Assembly: GCA_050694015.1 (NCBI GenBank)
Contig: JBOGWY010000006.1
Coordinates: 1 to 20,151, forward strand
DNA from: JBOGWY01 sp050694015
Lineage (GTDB): Bacteria > Actinomycetota > CADDZG01 > WHSQ01
Reading direction: 5' to 3'
DNA: 20,151 nucleotides
The notes beneath the pieces were generated by a model. That model did no database searches. It was not told the DNA's origin and saw only the letters and a list, made by a program, of their open reading frames with translations. A program made the position numbers and the translations under genes. How positions within the stretch are numbered: the first letter of the stretch is position 1; each line of letters opens with the position of its first letter. Shown here piece after piece: positions 13,336 to 20,151 of this stretch.

Positions 13336-14814
13336 TTACTTGAGGTTCACCCAGACTGATTTCGTTTGCGTGTAGGTCTCGATCGAGTGGAGGCCCAGCT
13401 CGCGACCGAAGCCGGACTGCTTGTAGCCGCCGAAGCTGACGCTCGCATCCATGGGGCCATAGGTGTTGATCCACACGGTGCCGGCCTTGAGGCCGCGGGC
13501 GACACGGTGGGCCTTGCTGATGTCCTGGGTCCACACCGCCGCCGCGAGACCGTACGGCGTGTCGTTGGCGGTCGCGATCGCTTGTTCGACGTCGTCGACC
13601 TCGATCACCGCGGCGACCGGCCCGAAGATCTCCTCCTGTGCGATGCGCATGTCGTTGCGCACTCCGGTGAACACCGTCGGCTTGACGTAGTAACCACCAT
13701 CGAAGCCCTCGGCGGGACCGCCGCCGGTCGCGACCTCGGCCCCCTCGGACCTTCCGATATCGATGTAGCCGGTGACCCGATCGAACTGTTCCTGACTGAC
13801 GACGGGGCCGAGGCCTGTCTCGTCGTCGAGCGGAGCACCGAGCTTCAGCGACTCGGTCGAGGTGACGAGCGAGTCGACGAACTCGTCGTGGATCGACTTC
13901 TCGACGAGGATGCGCGTGCCGGCCGTGCACACCTGGCCGGAGTTAGAGAACACGCCGTACATCGAGGTCATCGTCGCGCGCTTGAGGTTCGCATCCGAGA
14001 ACACGATGTTCGGTGACTTGCCGCCGAGCTCGAGGCTCACACGCTTGAGGTTGCCTTCCGACGCGTGAAGGATCTTGCGTCCGACCTCGGTCGAGCCGGT
14101 GAAGGCGATCTTGTCGACGTCGGGGTGTTGCGAGAGCGCCTGGCCCGCCTCGGGCCCGAATCCGGTGACGACGTTGAACACACCCTCCGGGACTCCCGCT
14201 TCGAGCGCGAGCTCGGCGAGGCGCAGCGCGGTGAGGGGGGTCTGCTCGGCGGGCTTCAGGACCATCGTGTTGCCGCACGCCAGGGCCGGCGCGACCTTCC
14301 ACGCCGCCATGATGATGGGGAAGTTCCACGGGATGATCCCGCCGCACACGCCGATCGGCTCGCGCAGGGTGAAGATGAACGAGTCCGGATCGGACTGATT
14401 GGTCTCGCCGAAGAACTTCGTCGGCCAGCCGGCGTAGTAGCGGAAGACGTCGCCGGCGACCCACATCTCGGCCGACGCGATCGCCACCGGCTTGCCGACG
14501 TCCATCGCCTCGAGCTGGGTGAGCTCGATCGCGTTGCGCTTGATGAGCTCGGCGAGCTTGAAGAGGATCTCGGTGCGCTTGCCGGGACGCAGGTTGCGCC
14601 AGCGGCCGTCCTCGAACGCCTCGCGGGCCGCGGCGACCGCGGCATCGACGTCCTCGACGCCACCGCGCGGGACCTCCGCGAATGCCTGTCCGGTCGAGGG
14701 ATCGATCACCTCGAACGTGTCGCCGGAGACCGCGTCGACGCGCTTGCCCCCGATCACCAGCTTCGGGGCCTCGATGAACTTGGTTACCTCGGGAAGTACG
14801 TCTACCTGGGCCAC
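13336..14814 (-). CDS. NAD(P)-dependent aldehyde dehydrogenase
   Basis: A 492-residue member of the classical ALDH superfamily, oxidising an aldehyde to its acid in the cytoplasm. Key residues are all present: IPWNFP with catalytic Asn164, the cofactor loop FTGSTEVG (238-245), general base Glu262 in LELGGKSP, nucleophile Cys296 in NSGQVCTAGTR, and EEIFGPV near the end. The length is standard. GTG 14814 is chosen because AAGGAGG (14826-14820) lies five bases upstream, whereas the longer frame to 14901 adds unrelated basic sequence. The family includes betaine-aldehyde, gamma-glutamyl-aminobutyraldehyde and phenylacetaldehyde dehydrogenases. Phenylacetaldehyde would fit the nearby paa genes, but the specificity cannot be settled from motifs. 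Confidence 0.93.
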   Translation of the reverse strand: MAQVDVLPEVTKFIEAPKLVIGGKRVDAVSGDTFEVIDPSTGQAFAEVPRGGVEDVDAAVAAAREAFEDGRWRNLRPGKRTEILFKLAELIKRNAIELTQLEAMDVGKPVAIASAEMWVAGDVFRYYAGWPTKFFGETNQSDPDSFIFTLREPIGVCGGIIPWNFPIIMAAWKVAPALACGNTMVLKPAEQTPLTALRLAELALEAGVPEGVFNVVTGFGPEAGQALSQHPDVDKIAFTGSTEVGRKILHASEGNLKRVSLELGGKSPNIVFSDANLKRATMTSMYGVFSNSGQVCTAGTRILVEKSIHDEFVDSLVTSTESLKLGAPLDDETGLGPVVSQEQFDRVTGYIDIGRSEGAEVATGGGPAEGFDGGYYVKPTVFTGVRNDMRIAQEEIFGPVAAVIEVDDVEQAIATANDTPYGLAAAVWTQDISKAHRVARGLKAGTVWINTYGPMDASVSFGGYKQSGFGRELGLHSIETYTQTKSVWVNLK

Positions 14815-14819
14815 GCCGC

Positions 14820-14826
14820 CCTCCTT
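14820..14826 (-). promoter_or_regulatory. Ribosome binding site fixing the GTG start of the aldehyde dehydrogenase
   Basis: A perfect minus-strand AAGGAGG, five bases before GTG 14814. It rules out the upstream in-frame starts, which would place this site inside the coding region. Confidence 0.85.
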
Positions 14827-14850
14827 GATGGGATTTCCCTCAACCCTACC

Positions 14851-14873
14851 GGGGGCGCCAGAAGGGGGGCGCC
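14851..14873. repeat. Paired GGGGGCGCC direct repeat upstream of the aldehyde dehydrogenase
   Basis: GGGGGCGCC occurs at 14851-14859 and again at 14865-14873, a 14-bp period. Each copy contains the palindrome GGCGCC. It sits just upstream of a minus-strand TAGGGT (14848-14843) that could be the -10 box of the dehydrogenase gene, where a regulator would be expected to bind. In a GC-rich genome this could be chance. Confidence 0.3.
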
Positions 14874-14935
14874 GGGGCGTGACCGATCGGGCCTCACGCA
14901 AGTACTAGAGGCATGGGAAAACGAGCACTCTGGCT

Positions 14936-14941
14936 GGGAGG
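14936..14941 (+). promoter_or_regulatory. Ribosome binding site fixing the start of the secreted four-cysteine protein
   Basis: GGGAGG four bases before ATG 14946. It favours this start over the in-frame ATG at 14913, which has only a GAGG one base away and would put extra residues in front of the signal peptide. Confidence 0.65.
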
Positions 14942-14945
14942 CACG

Positions 14946-15410
14946 ATGAATAGTCGACGCGTCCGTGCTGCACTCACACTCGCTTCGGTGGTCCTTTCCG
15001 TCGCTCCGGCGCACGCGCTTCAGGCTCGTCCCGCCCCCGCCCAGAGAACGGTCGACGCCCCCTACCTCACGCCGGTCCTCGGGGCATCCGTGCACGTCGA
15101 AGGCGAGACGACGGTCTACTACTACGACTGTCTGGGACAGATCGGGTGCGCCATCATCCCCGTCAAGAAGGGCGATCGTTCCGCCGTGCTCGAGGTTGTC
15201 GACGCCGCGGGCCAACCGGTGCTGGGCTCGATCTTCCTGGTGCCCGGGTTCGGCCACTACGACTACTTCTGCGGCCAACTCGATGAACCCATCGACGTGC
15301 GGGGCACCACCGAGATCCTGGTTCACGTCATCTCGGGGGTCTGTCCGGACGGCACTCCGAGCCTCGCGACGCACGGTGTCGTACGCGCGACATTCTCGGG
15401 CCGGCGCTAG
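14946..15410 (+). CDS. Small secreted protein of unknown function with four cysteines
   Basis: A 154-residue protein that I do not recognise. It starts with a clear signal peptide (NSRRVRAALTLASVVLSVAPAHA, probable cleavage after AHA), leaving a mature protein of about 130 residues. The mature part holds four cysteines (in YYDCLGQIGC, YDYFCGQ and SGVCPDG), suggesting two disulfides, and alternating hydrophobic strands with no helical stretches, as in a small extracellular beta-sandwich. No lipobox, membrane anchor or catalytic motif is visible. It is divergent from the aldehyde dehydrogenase gene (131-bp gap) and its stop lies one base from the convergent prephenate dehydratase stop. Confidence 0.75.
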   Translation: MNSRRVRAALTLASVVLSVAPAHALQARPAPAQRTVDAPYLTPVLGASVHVEGETTVYYYDCLGQIGCAIIPVKKGDRSAVLEVVDAAGQPVLGSIFLVPGFGHYDYFCGQLDEPIDVRGTTEILVHVISGVCPDGTPSLATHGVVRATFSGRR

Positions 15411-15411
15411 G

Positions 15412-16251
15412 TCAGCGGGCTGTGAAGCCCGACGCGTAGGTGCCTAGGAGGCGCGTGAAGGTGGCGTGCTCCGAGACCTCGGTGAGGGCCTCGATCATCG
15501 CGGGGGCCGCGGCCGGGACCTCGACGTCCACGTAGAACACGTACTCCCACGGGCGTCCGGCGCGGGGACGGGACTCGAGCTTCGAGAGGCTGAGGTGCCG
15601 CTCGGCGAACGCACCGAGGCACTTGTACAACGAGCCCGCGACGTGGCTCACGCCGAACACGAGCGACGACTTACTCGGCTCGGCCAGCGGCTCGTGATCG
15701 CGAGACAGCACACCGAAGCGCGTGTAGTTGTCGGGGTAGGTCTGGATCCTCTCGGCGAGGACCTCGAGCCCGTAGAGCTGTGCGGCTCGCCGCGACGCGA
15801 TCGCGGCGGTCGTCGTCATCTTGTCCTCGACGATGCGCTTGGCCGAACCCGCGGTGTCGTACTCGGCGCGGATCTTGATGTCGAGCGCGTTGAGGAATTC
15901 CTCCGATTGCGAGACTGCTTGGGGGTGCGAGATCACCTCGGTGAGATCGTCGATCGCGGTCCCGGGCAGCGCCAGCAGGCAGTGGTCGACGCGCACGACC
16001 GTCTCCCCCACCAGATGCAGGCCATGCTTCAGGAACAGGTCGTAGGTCTCGTTGATGCTCCCTGCCTGCGAGTTGTCCATCGGGACGAGCCCGTAGTCGA
16101 CCCGGCCGACCTCGACGGCTTCGAAGACCTTGCGGATCGAGTTAAGCGGTCGGTGGTCGGCTTCGGGGAACAGCGCGAGCGCGCCCTCCTCCGAATAGGC
16201 GCCGGCCTCGCCCTGGTAGGCGACGATGACTTCGCTCGACGGCACGTTCAT
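15412..16251 (-). CDS. pheA: Prephenate dehydratase with C-terminal ACT domain
   Basis: A 279-residue monofunctional enzyme that converts prephenate to phenylpyruvate, the committed step of phenylalanine synthesis. The catalytic domain (about 8-185) begins VAYQGEAGAYSEEGAL and carries HPQA (109-112), DTAGSA (132-137) and the active-site TRF (177-179, in DNYTRFGVL). The ACT regulatory domain (about 196-275) has the ESRP motif at 226-229, which in the family helps bind phenylalanine for feedback inhibition. The ATG at 16251 overlaps the stop of the upstream phospholipase D-family gene (ATGA), so the two are probably co-translated. An in-frame extension upstream to 16389 lies inside that gene and is discarded. 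No chorismate mutase domain is fused. Confidence 0.95.
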   Translation of the reverse strand: MNVPSSEVIVAYQGEAGAYSEEGALALFPEADHRPLNSIRKVFEAVEVGRVDYGLVPMDNSQAGSINETYDLFLKHGLHLVGETVVRVDHCLLALPGTAIDDLTEVISHPQAVSQSEEFLNALDIKIRAEYDTAGSAKRIVEDKMTTTAAIASRRAAQLYGLEVLAERIQTYPDNYTRFGVLSRDHEPLAEPSKSSLVFGVSHVAGSLYKCLGAFAERHLSLSKLESRPRAGRPWEYVFYVDVEVPAAAPAMIEALTEVSEHATFTRLLGTYASGFTAR

Positions 16252-17693
16252 CCGTCCACTATCAGGCTCTCGAGGGGGCCGAGCAACCGCTTCGAGCGCT
16301 TCGACACGTGCGGAAGCTTGCTGACCCGGTGTGTCAGGGGCATCCCCGCGTCGCGGCGCTCCTTCTGTTCCTCCGAGATCGGCTTCCACATCTCGTCGAA
16401 GACCGTGGTGGGGTCACCGCTCACGCGGTCGAGCGGGACCTCGAGGTGCTCGGCCCACAAGCGGTGCCGCGTCTGCTCTGCAAGGTCACCGTCGGTCGTC
16501 ACGATGTTGACCTCGCTGTCGTTGAAGAGCGAGTGGTTGTTGAGGTTCGCCGAGCCGATCGTGAGCCAGCGATCGTCGATGATGCCGACCTTGGCGTGCA
16601 CGTAGACGGCGTCCGCCTTTGCGCCGGCTCGTGCGTAGAGCGCGCAGGCGAGTACGCGACCCGCATCGTCGTCGGCCTCGACGAGCTGCGCGAGCTGACC
16701 GCGCGTATCGTCGTCGCCGGTCGTCGGGTGCGCCGGCAGGACGATGAGCAGACGGAAATCGTCCTCCGGAGGGGTACGGAGCTTCTTCGCCAGCTCGTCG
16801 ATGATGATCGGTGACCACAGGAACTGGTTCTCGAGATAGATGATCTTGCGCGCGCTGCGGATCGCTCGGATGTAGCACTCGAGGATCCGGAAGTCCCCCC
16901 TCGGGACCGAGTTGTAGATCTTCTCCGGGACCGTTCGGATCAGCTGCCCGCGATGACGGCCCGCGGGTGGTTGCTCCGGGGCCTCGGGCAGCTTCTCGCC
17001 GGTCGTCTCGCGCCATCGCTGGGCGAAGTGATAGGCGACGTCGCGCACGAGGGGGCCGCGGATGCAACTCGACACGTCGTGCCAGCCGAGCGCGCCGCGT
17101 GCCGGATGGTCGGGCGTGTCGTAGCGGTCGCCGCCGAACGTCGTCATGTCGAGGCCCCCGACGAATGCGACGGCATCGTCGATCACCACGAGCTTCTCGT
17201 GGTGGCAGTGGAGTGGACGCTCCTTCGTATCCAGTCCGACCTTCACCTTCGTGCCGTTCGACAACTCGTCGGCCCAGTCGCGCACGTCGCTGCGGTTGGG
17301 GTGGAACCCCGGTAGCGGTGCCCCGCCCCATAGGAGGACGCGGACCTCGACGTTCTCCGCGAGTTCGGCGAGGAAGTCTCTCGCGACGAGAGGTTGCTCG
17401 CCGCGCGTGAGCTGGAACGACAGCGTCAGCATCCAGCCTGCGTAATAGATGTGTGACTTCGCCGCACGCATCTCCTCGATCAACTTGGGAAACGCGTCGG
17501 CGCCGTCGACGAGGACCTCGATGGCGTTGCCCTCGCGAGGCGGAGGATCGCCCTGCGCCCAGATGTCGCTCCCGCTCGGATCGAGGGCATGGGACCAGCC
17601 GATCCGGTTCAGCCGTCGGCGGTGGTGGGCCTTCGCCTTGGCTTCCAGCCCTTCGCCGAGGGCCCTGTCGATCCGGTATCTGATCGGTCCCAT
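16248..17693 (-). CDS. Phospholipase D-family protein with two HKD motifs
   Basis: A 481-residue protein of the PLD superfamily, which hydrolyses or exchanges phosphodiester head groups. Both catalytic HxKxxxxD motifs are present: His165-Lys167-Asp172 (HEKLVVID, followed by FVGGLDM) and His366-Lys368-Asp373 (HAKVGIID, followed by TIGSANLNNHS). The YLENQFLWSP block before the second motif resembles phospholipase D rather than cardiolipin synthase, and no signal peptide or membrane helix is seen, so it is probably cytosolic or peripheral. ATG 17693 lacks a ribosome binding site but has TATAGT at -13 to -8, fitting a leaderless mRNA; longer forms run into the divergent gene. It overlaps prephenate dehydratase by four bases, an unexpected partner. 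Confidence 0.88.
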   Translation of the reverse strand: MGPIRYRIDRALGEGLEAKAKAHHRRRLNRIGWSHALDPSGSDIWAQGDPPPREGNAIEVLVDGADAFPKLIEEMRAAKSHIYYAGWMLTLSFQLTRGEQPLVARDFLAELAENVEVRVLLWGGAPLPGFHPNRSDVRDWADELSNGTKVKVGLDTKERPLHCHHEKLVVIDDAVAFVGGLDMTTFGGDRYDTPDHPARGALGWHDVSSCIRGPLVRDVAYHFAQRWRETTGEKLPEAPEQPPAGRHRGQLIRTVPEKIYNSVPRGDFRILECYIRAIRSARKIIYLENQFLWSPIIIDELAKKLRTPPEDDFRLLIVLPAHPTTGDDDTRGQLAQLVEADDDAGRVLACALYARAGAKADAVYVHAKVGIIDDRWLTIGSANLNNHSLFNDSEVNIVTTDGDLAEQTRHRLWAEHLEVPLDRVSGDPTTVFDEMWKPISEEQKERRDAGMPLTHRVSKLPHVSKRSKRLLGPLESLIVDG

Positions 17694-17700
17694 CGCGCGA

Positions 17701-17710
17701 ACTATAGGGT
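17701..17710. promoter_or_regulatory. Compact bidirectional leaderless promoter
   Basis: Within ACTATAGGGT two overlapping -10 boxes face opposite ways: minus-strand TATAGT (17706-17701) at -13 to -8 from the ATG at 17693, and plus-strand TAGGGT (17705-17710) exactly at -12 to -7 from the ATG at 17717. The two start codons are only 23 bp apart and neither has a Shine-Dalgarno. No clear -35 is visible on either side. Confidence 0.55.
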
Positions 17711-17716
17711 CGGGCC

Positions 17717-18535
17717 ATGGCAACGGAGGCTCGAGCGGACACCGGTTACCGCTACGTCGACAAGGACGCGGCGCTGACCGCGCTGAAGGCCGAGATCCCT
17801 GTATTGCTGTCCACACTCCGCGCGGTGAAGAATCCGCAGGCGATCGCCGTCGGACACTGGACGACCAGAGACGTCGCCGCGCACTTCCTCGATCAGTTCG
17901 AGAACTATCGCAACATCGCACTCGGCAACGGATCTCCCTACACGGCCACCGACCAGATCGCAGGGCACAACGACCGACGTATCAAAGAGATCGACGAGTC
18001 CGACATGAAGGTGCTTGCGGATCAGATCGAAGCGGCAACGGTTCCATATCTCGAAGCGTTGTCGTCGATCGAAGGCGATCCTTCGGTTCCGTGGGCCGGG
18101 ATCGAGGTGCCGGTCTCGACCCTGATCGGGTTCGGCATCCTCGAATGTCAGATGCACGGCTACGACATCGCAACGGCAGAGGGAGGTACGTACGAGATCG
18201 ATCCGGCTCGTGCGGCCCTCGCGTTGAAGGCGATCTCCCCCGCGACGATGCATTACGTGGATCCTCGAGCCGCTGCAGGTTTGCGTGCGACCTACGACAT
18301 CCGGGTGCGCGATCACTGGCAGATGGACTTCATCTTCGACGACGGCACGTTGCGGATCGAGGAACCGTCCGGACGGAAAGCCGACGTGCACCTCTCGGCC
18401 GACCCGGTCGCGTTCGCTCTCGTCGGTTACGGACGCGCGGGCCAGTGGGGCCCGGCGATCAAAGGCCAGATAGTCACGTGGGGACGCAAGCCGTGGCTCG
18501 CGTTCAAGTTCGCGAAGCTGCTCAAGAACCCTTAG
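17717..18535 (+). CDS. Maleylpyruvate-isomerase-like (MDMPI/DinB-fold) protein, probably mycothiol-linked
   Basis: A 272-residue protein with an N-terminal DinB-like four-helix domain of the mycothiol-dependent maleylpyruvate isomerase family (about 15-165) and a C-terminal SCP2-like alpha/beta domain (about 175-270). The three metal ligands expected for the family are visible: His56 in HWTTRDVAAHF, and Glu143 with His147 in ECQMHGYDIA (ExxxH). These proteins bind zinc and many are thought to use mycothiol, the actinobacterial thiol, for isomerisation or detoxification; most have no assigned reaction. The ATG at 17717 is supported by a TANNNT box at -12 to -7 and no ribosome binding site. It is divergent from the phospholipase D-family gene. 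The substrate is unknown. Confidence 0.82.
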   Translation: MATEARADTGYRYVDKDAALTALKAEIPVLLSTLRAVKNPQAIAVGHWTTRDVAAHFLDQFENYRNIALGNGSPYTATDQIAGHNDRRIKEIDESDMKVLADQIEAATVPYLEALSSIEGDPSVPWAGIEVPVSTLIGFGILECQMHGYDIATAEGGTYEIDPARAALALKAISPATMHYVDPRAAAGLRATYDIRVRDHWQMDFIFDDGTLRIEEPSGRKADVHLSADPVAFALVGYGRAGQWGPAIKGQIVTWGRKPWLAFKFAKLLKNP

Positions 18536-18540
18536 TGCCG

Positions 18541-18561
18541 AACCGCGCGTGTCAGAACACG
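18541..18561. repeat. Short hairpin repeat, copy 2
   Basis: This matches 13284-13304 in 20 of 21 bases, and the single change (G to A) turns a G-U pair into A-U in the stem CGTGT-CAGA-ACACG (18548-18552 with 18557-18561). It lies 5 bases after the stop of the maleylpyruvate-isomerase-like gene, again at a convergent junction. The shared 9-mer AAAGTTCGG recurs at 18637-18645, shortly before the facing stop codon. The rest of the 117-bp gap shows nothing I can name. Confidence 0.6.
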
Positions 18562-18652
18562 TCTCGCGACGACTAAAGCAAACGTTCCGGCCCGCCCGCC
18601 CGAAAACCGTCTGATTGGCGTGCCCATCGGCTAGGCAAAGTTCGGCGGGGGG

Positions 18653-20089
18653 TTAGGGCAGGGGGGGTTTTAGGTCGGGGTGGGCTTTCTTTAGCCACGC
18701 TTGTTCTTTCTTGCCGATCTCGGTGAGGGCCGGGGCGCCTTCCCACATCTCGCGGGCCATGGCCTGCCAGTTCGCGGTGGCTTCGAGGCGGCCGAGCAGG
18801 GACGCGACGCCGAAGCTCATCCGGTTGAACGTGACCATGATGCCGGGGATGCCGACCTTTCGCAGCGTCTGGAACGCGGTCGAGCGCGGGTCGAAGCCGG
18901 CCGAGGCGATCTTCTGCACCATCGCCGCGCTGATCGTGAACTCACCGTCCTGCAGAACGGGCGCGTTAAGCATCTTGAGGTGCTCCCAAACCGCGTCGAC
19001 CTCGGGCGTTCGGCGGTTCAGGATGCCGATGCCCTCGAGCGCGCGGCGGCCGCGCTCCTTGTCGTTGTGGATCAGTGCCTGCACGATCTCGAGCAGGTGT
19101 TCGAGCGTTCCCGGATCGACCGCGCGCACGAGCCCGTAGTCGAGGAACGCGACCCTGCCGTCCTTCAACAGCAGGTAGTTGCCCGGGTGCGGGTCGGCGG
19201 AGAACAGCAGGAAGCGGTTGAGGCTGCCGTAGAAGAACCGGAACAGGATCTCGGCGAGCCGGTTGCGATCGGCCCCGTCCCATTCGAACGACGACATGAA
19301 CGGCTCGCCGTCGACGAACTCCTGGGTGATGACGCGCGTGCGCGACAGCTCCGGGTAGACCTTGGGCACCACGATGTAGGGGTGGCCGTCGAACAGCTCG
19401 GCGAAACGGGCCTGGTTCGATGCTTCGCGGCGATAGTCGAGTTCCTCCAGGACGCGTTCCTTGACCTCGTTCGCGACCTCGCGCGGGTCGAGGTTCGGCG
19501 CGATCGCGACCGCCAGCTTCGTCATCGCCGAGACGTTCTTGAGGTCGGCGCGCACCGCCTCGTCGACGCCGGGGTACTGGACCTTGACGGCGACCACCTC
19601 ACCGGAGTGGAGGCGCGCACGGTGCACCTGCCCGATCGACGCGGCCGCGACGGCATCGTCCTCGAAGTCGGCGAACAGCTCGTCGACCGACTTCCCGAAC
19701 TCGTCCTTGATGACGGCCTTGGACGCCTCGGGATCCATCGGGGGGGCCGAGTTCTGCAGCATCGTGAGCGCGTCGCGGTAGGTGGACATGTACTCGCTGG
19801 GGGCCGAGAACTCGTAGAAGGACGCGAGCTGGCCGAGCTTCATCGCGGCCCCCTTCATCTCGCCGAGCATCTCGACGAGCTGCTCTGCGGTCTTGTTATG
19901 GAAGCCTTCCAGGAATTCGCCGGCGCGCTGGGGGGCGGCGAAGGCCCGGGCGCGAGTGCCGACGAAGCGGAACGCCGACTTGCCGGTCTGGCCCGCGAGC
20001 TTCGCCCCGCGCTCGATCCACCCAGTTGGGATCGGGGCCTGGGGCCGCTTGCGCTCGGGGGGCTTGTCGTCCTGCTTGTCCGCGGCCAT
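18653..20089 (-). CDS. ABC1/AarF (UbiB-ADCK) family atypical kinase
   Basis: A 478-residue protein of the UbiB/ADCK/ABC1 family, ATPases linked to quinone or other isoprenoid-lipid metabolism. All family signatures are present: KLGQ (84-87) in the N-terminal extension, the alanine-rich loop AAASIGQVHRA (148-158) that replaces the usual glycine loop, VAVKVQ with Lys169, the ExD motif EELDYRREASNQ (Glu216, Asp218), catalytic DPHPGN (299-304) and the metal-binding DYG (317-319). No C-terminal membrane helices are seen, unlike E. coli UbiB, and a basic, Pro-rich N-terminal tail precedes the fold. The ATG at 20089 fits the family start; only GAGG two bases upstream could serve as a binding site. 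In an actinobacterium, menaquinone rather than ubiquinone metabolism would be the context. The actual substrate is unknown. Confidence 0.92.
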   Translation of the reverse strand: MAADKQDDKPPERKRPQAPIPTGWIERGAKLAGQTGKSAFRFVGTRARAFAAPQRAGEFLEGFHNKTAEQLVEMLGEMKGAAMKLGQLASFYEFSAPSEYMSTYRDALTMLQNSAPPMDPEASKAVIKDEFGKSVDELFADFEDDAVAAASIGQVHRARLHSGEVVAVKVQYPGVDEAVRADLKNVSAMTKLAVAIAPNLDPREVANEVKERVLEELDYRREASNQARFAELFDGHPYIVVPKVYPELSRTRVITQEFVDGEPFMSSFEWDGADRNRLAEILFRFFYGSLNRFLLFSADPHPGNYLLLKDGRVAFLDYGLVRAVDPGTLEHLLEIVQALIHNDKERGRRALEGIGILNRRTPEVDAVWEHLKMLNAPVLQDGEFTISAAMVQKIASAGFDPRSTAFQTLRKVGIPGIMVTFNRMSFGVASLLGRLEATANWQAMAREMWEGAPALTEIGKKEQAWLKKAHPDLKPPLP

Positions 20090-20098
20090 CGCCTCGGT

Positions 20099-20104
20099 AC
20101 TGTA
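20099..20104 (-). promoter_or_regulatory. Possible -10 box upstream of the ABC1 kinase gene
   Basis: Minus-strand TACAGT lies at -15 to -10 from ATG 20089 and would give a leader of only a few bases. No -35 is seen, and the remaining sequence to the window end is GC-rich with no further signal. Confidence 0.3.
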
Positions 20105-20151
20105 GTCGGCGGGGCGCCCGGGCGGCGCCGGAGGCGCGCCCGGGGACGATG

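Noticed and set aside
14913..14945. Earlier ATG for the secreted protein
   Set aside because: It would place MGKRALWLGGT before the basic n-region and bury the good GGGAGG site. The signal peptide and the binding site both favour 14946.
16252..16389. N-terminal extension of prephenate dehydratase
   Set aside because: It lies wholly inside the phospholipase D-family gene in another frame and has Pro/Arg-rich shadow composition; the overlap ATG at 16251 starts right at the conserved domain.
13284..18561. The two hairpin repeats as part of a CRISPR array
   Set aside because: There are only two copies more than 5 kb apart, with no regular spacers and no cas genes.

Overview
The window is GC-rich, densely packed, and has codon use with a strong G/C bias at third positions. 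Several features suggest a high-GC actinobacterium (Actinomycetota), probably not a well-studied genus: a PPOX-fold protein of the F420-dependent type, a protein resembling mycothiol-dependent maleylpyruvate isomerase, a small IscA/HesB-fold protein, frequent GTG starts, several apparently leaderless genes and a WhiG/FliA-type promoter. I see no rRNA, tRNA, insertion sequence, integrase or CRISPR array. No gene-free stretch reaches 300 bases; the longest gaps are about 131 bp (14815-14945), 117 bp (18536-18652) and 112 bp (8694-8805).

Region 1 (1-1676): the end of a phenylacetyl-CoA epoxidase operon. It holds paaC (its start lies outside the window) and paaD, facing a convergent paaI thioesterase. 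Region 2 (1777-8751): a plus-strand cluster livF-livG-acyl-CoA synthetase-livH-livM-livK that ends in a strong rho-independent terminator. The first five genes overlap at every junction. Together they encode a branched-chain-amino-acid-type ABC importer with an AMP-forming CoA ligase built into the operon, which points to uptake and CoA activation of a carboxylic acid. The neighbouring paa genes make an aromatic or fatty acid plausible, but the substrate is not shown by the sequence.

Region 3 (8806-12483, minus strand): a leaderless PPOX-fold gene, then a large cyclic-di-GMP protein (GAF-GGDEF-GAF-GAF-GAF-HD-GYP). The large gene has what looks like a WhiG/FliA sigma-factor promoter and a foldable leader. 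Region 4 (12524-15410): an IscA-fold protein, a DUF1761-type membrane protein, an NAD(P)-dependent aldehyde dehydrogenase (minus strand) and a small secreted four-cysteine protein of unknown function.

Region 5 (15412-20151): prephenate dehydratase translationally coupled behind a phospholipase D-family protein (minus strand), a divergent maleylpyruvate-isomerase-like protein sharing a compact two-way promoter with it, and an ABC1/UbiB-type atypical kinase (minus strand). A short hairpin repeat occurs at both of the larger convergent gene junctions (13284 and 18541). The last 60 or so bases hold only the start region of the kinase gene.
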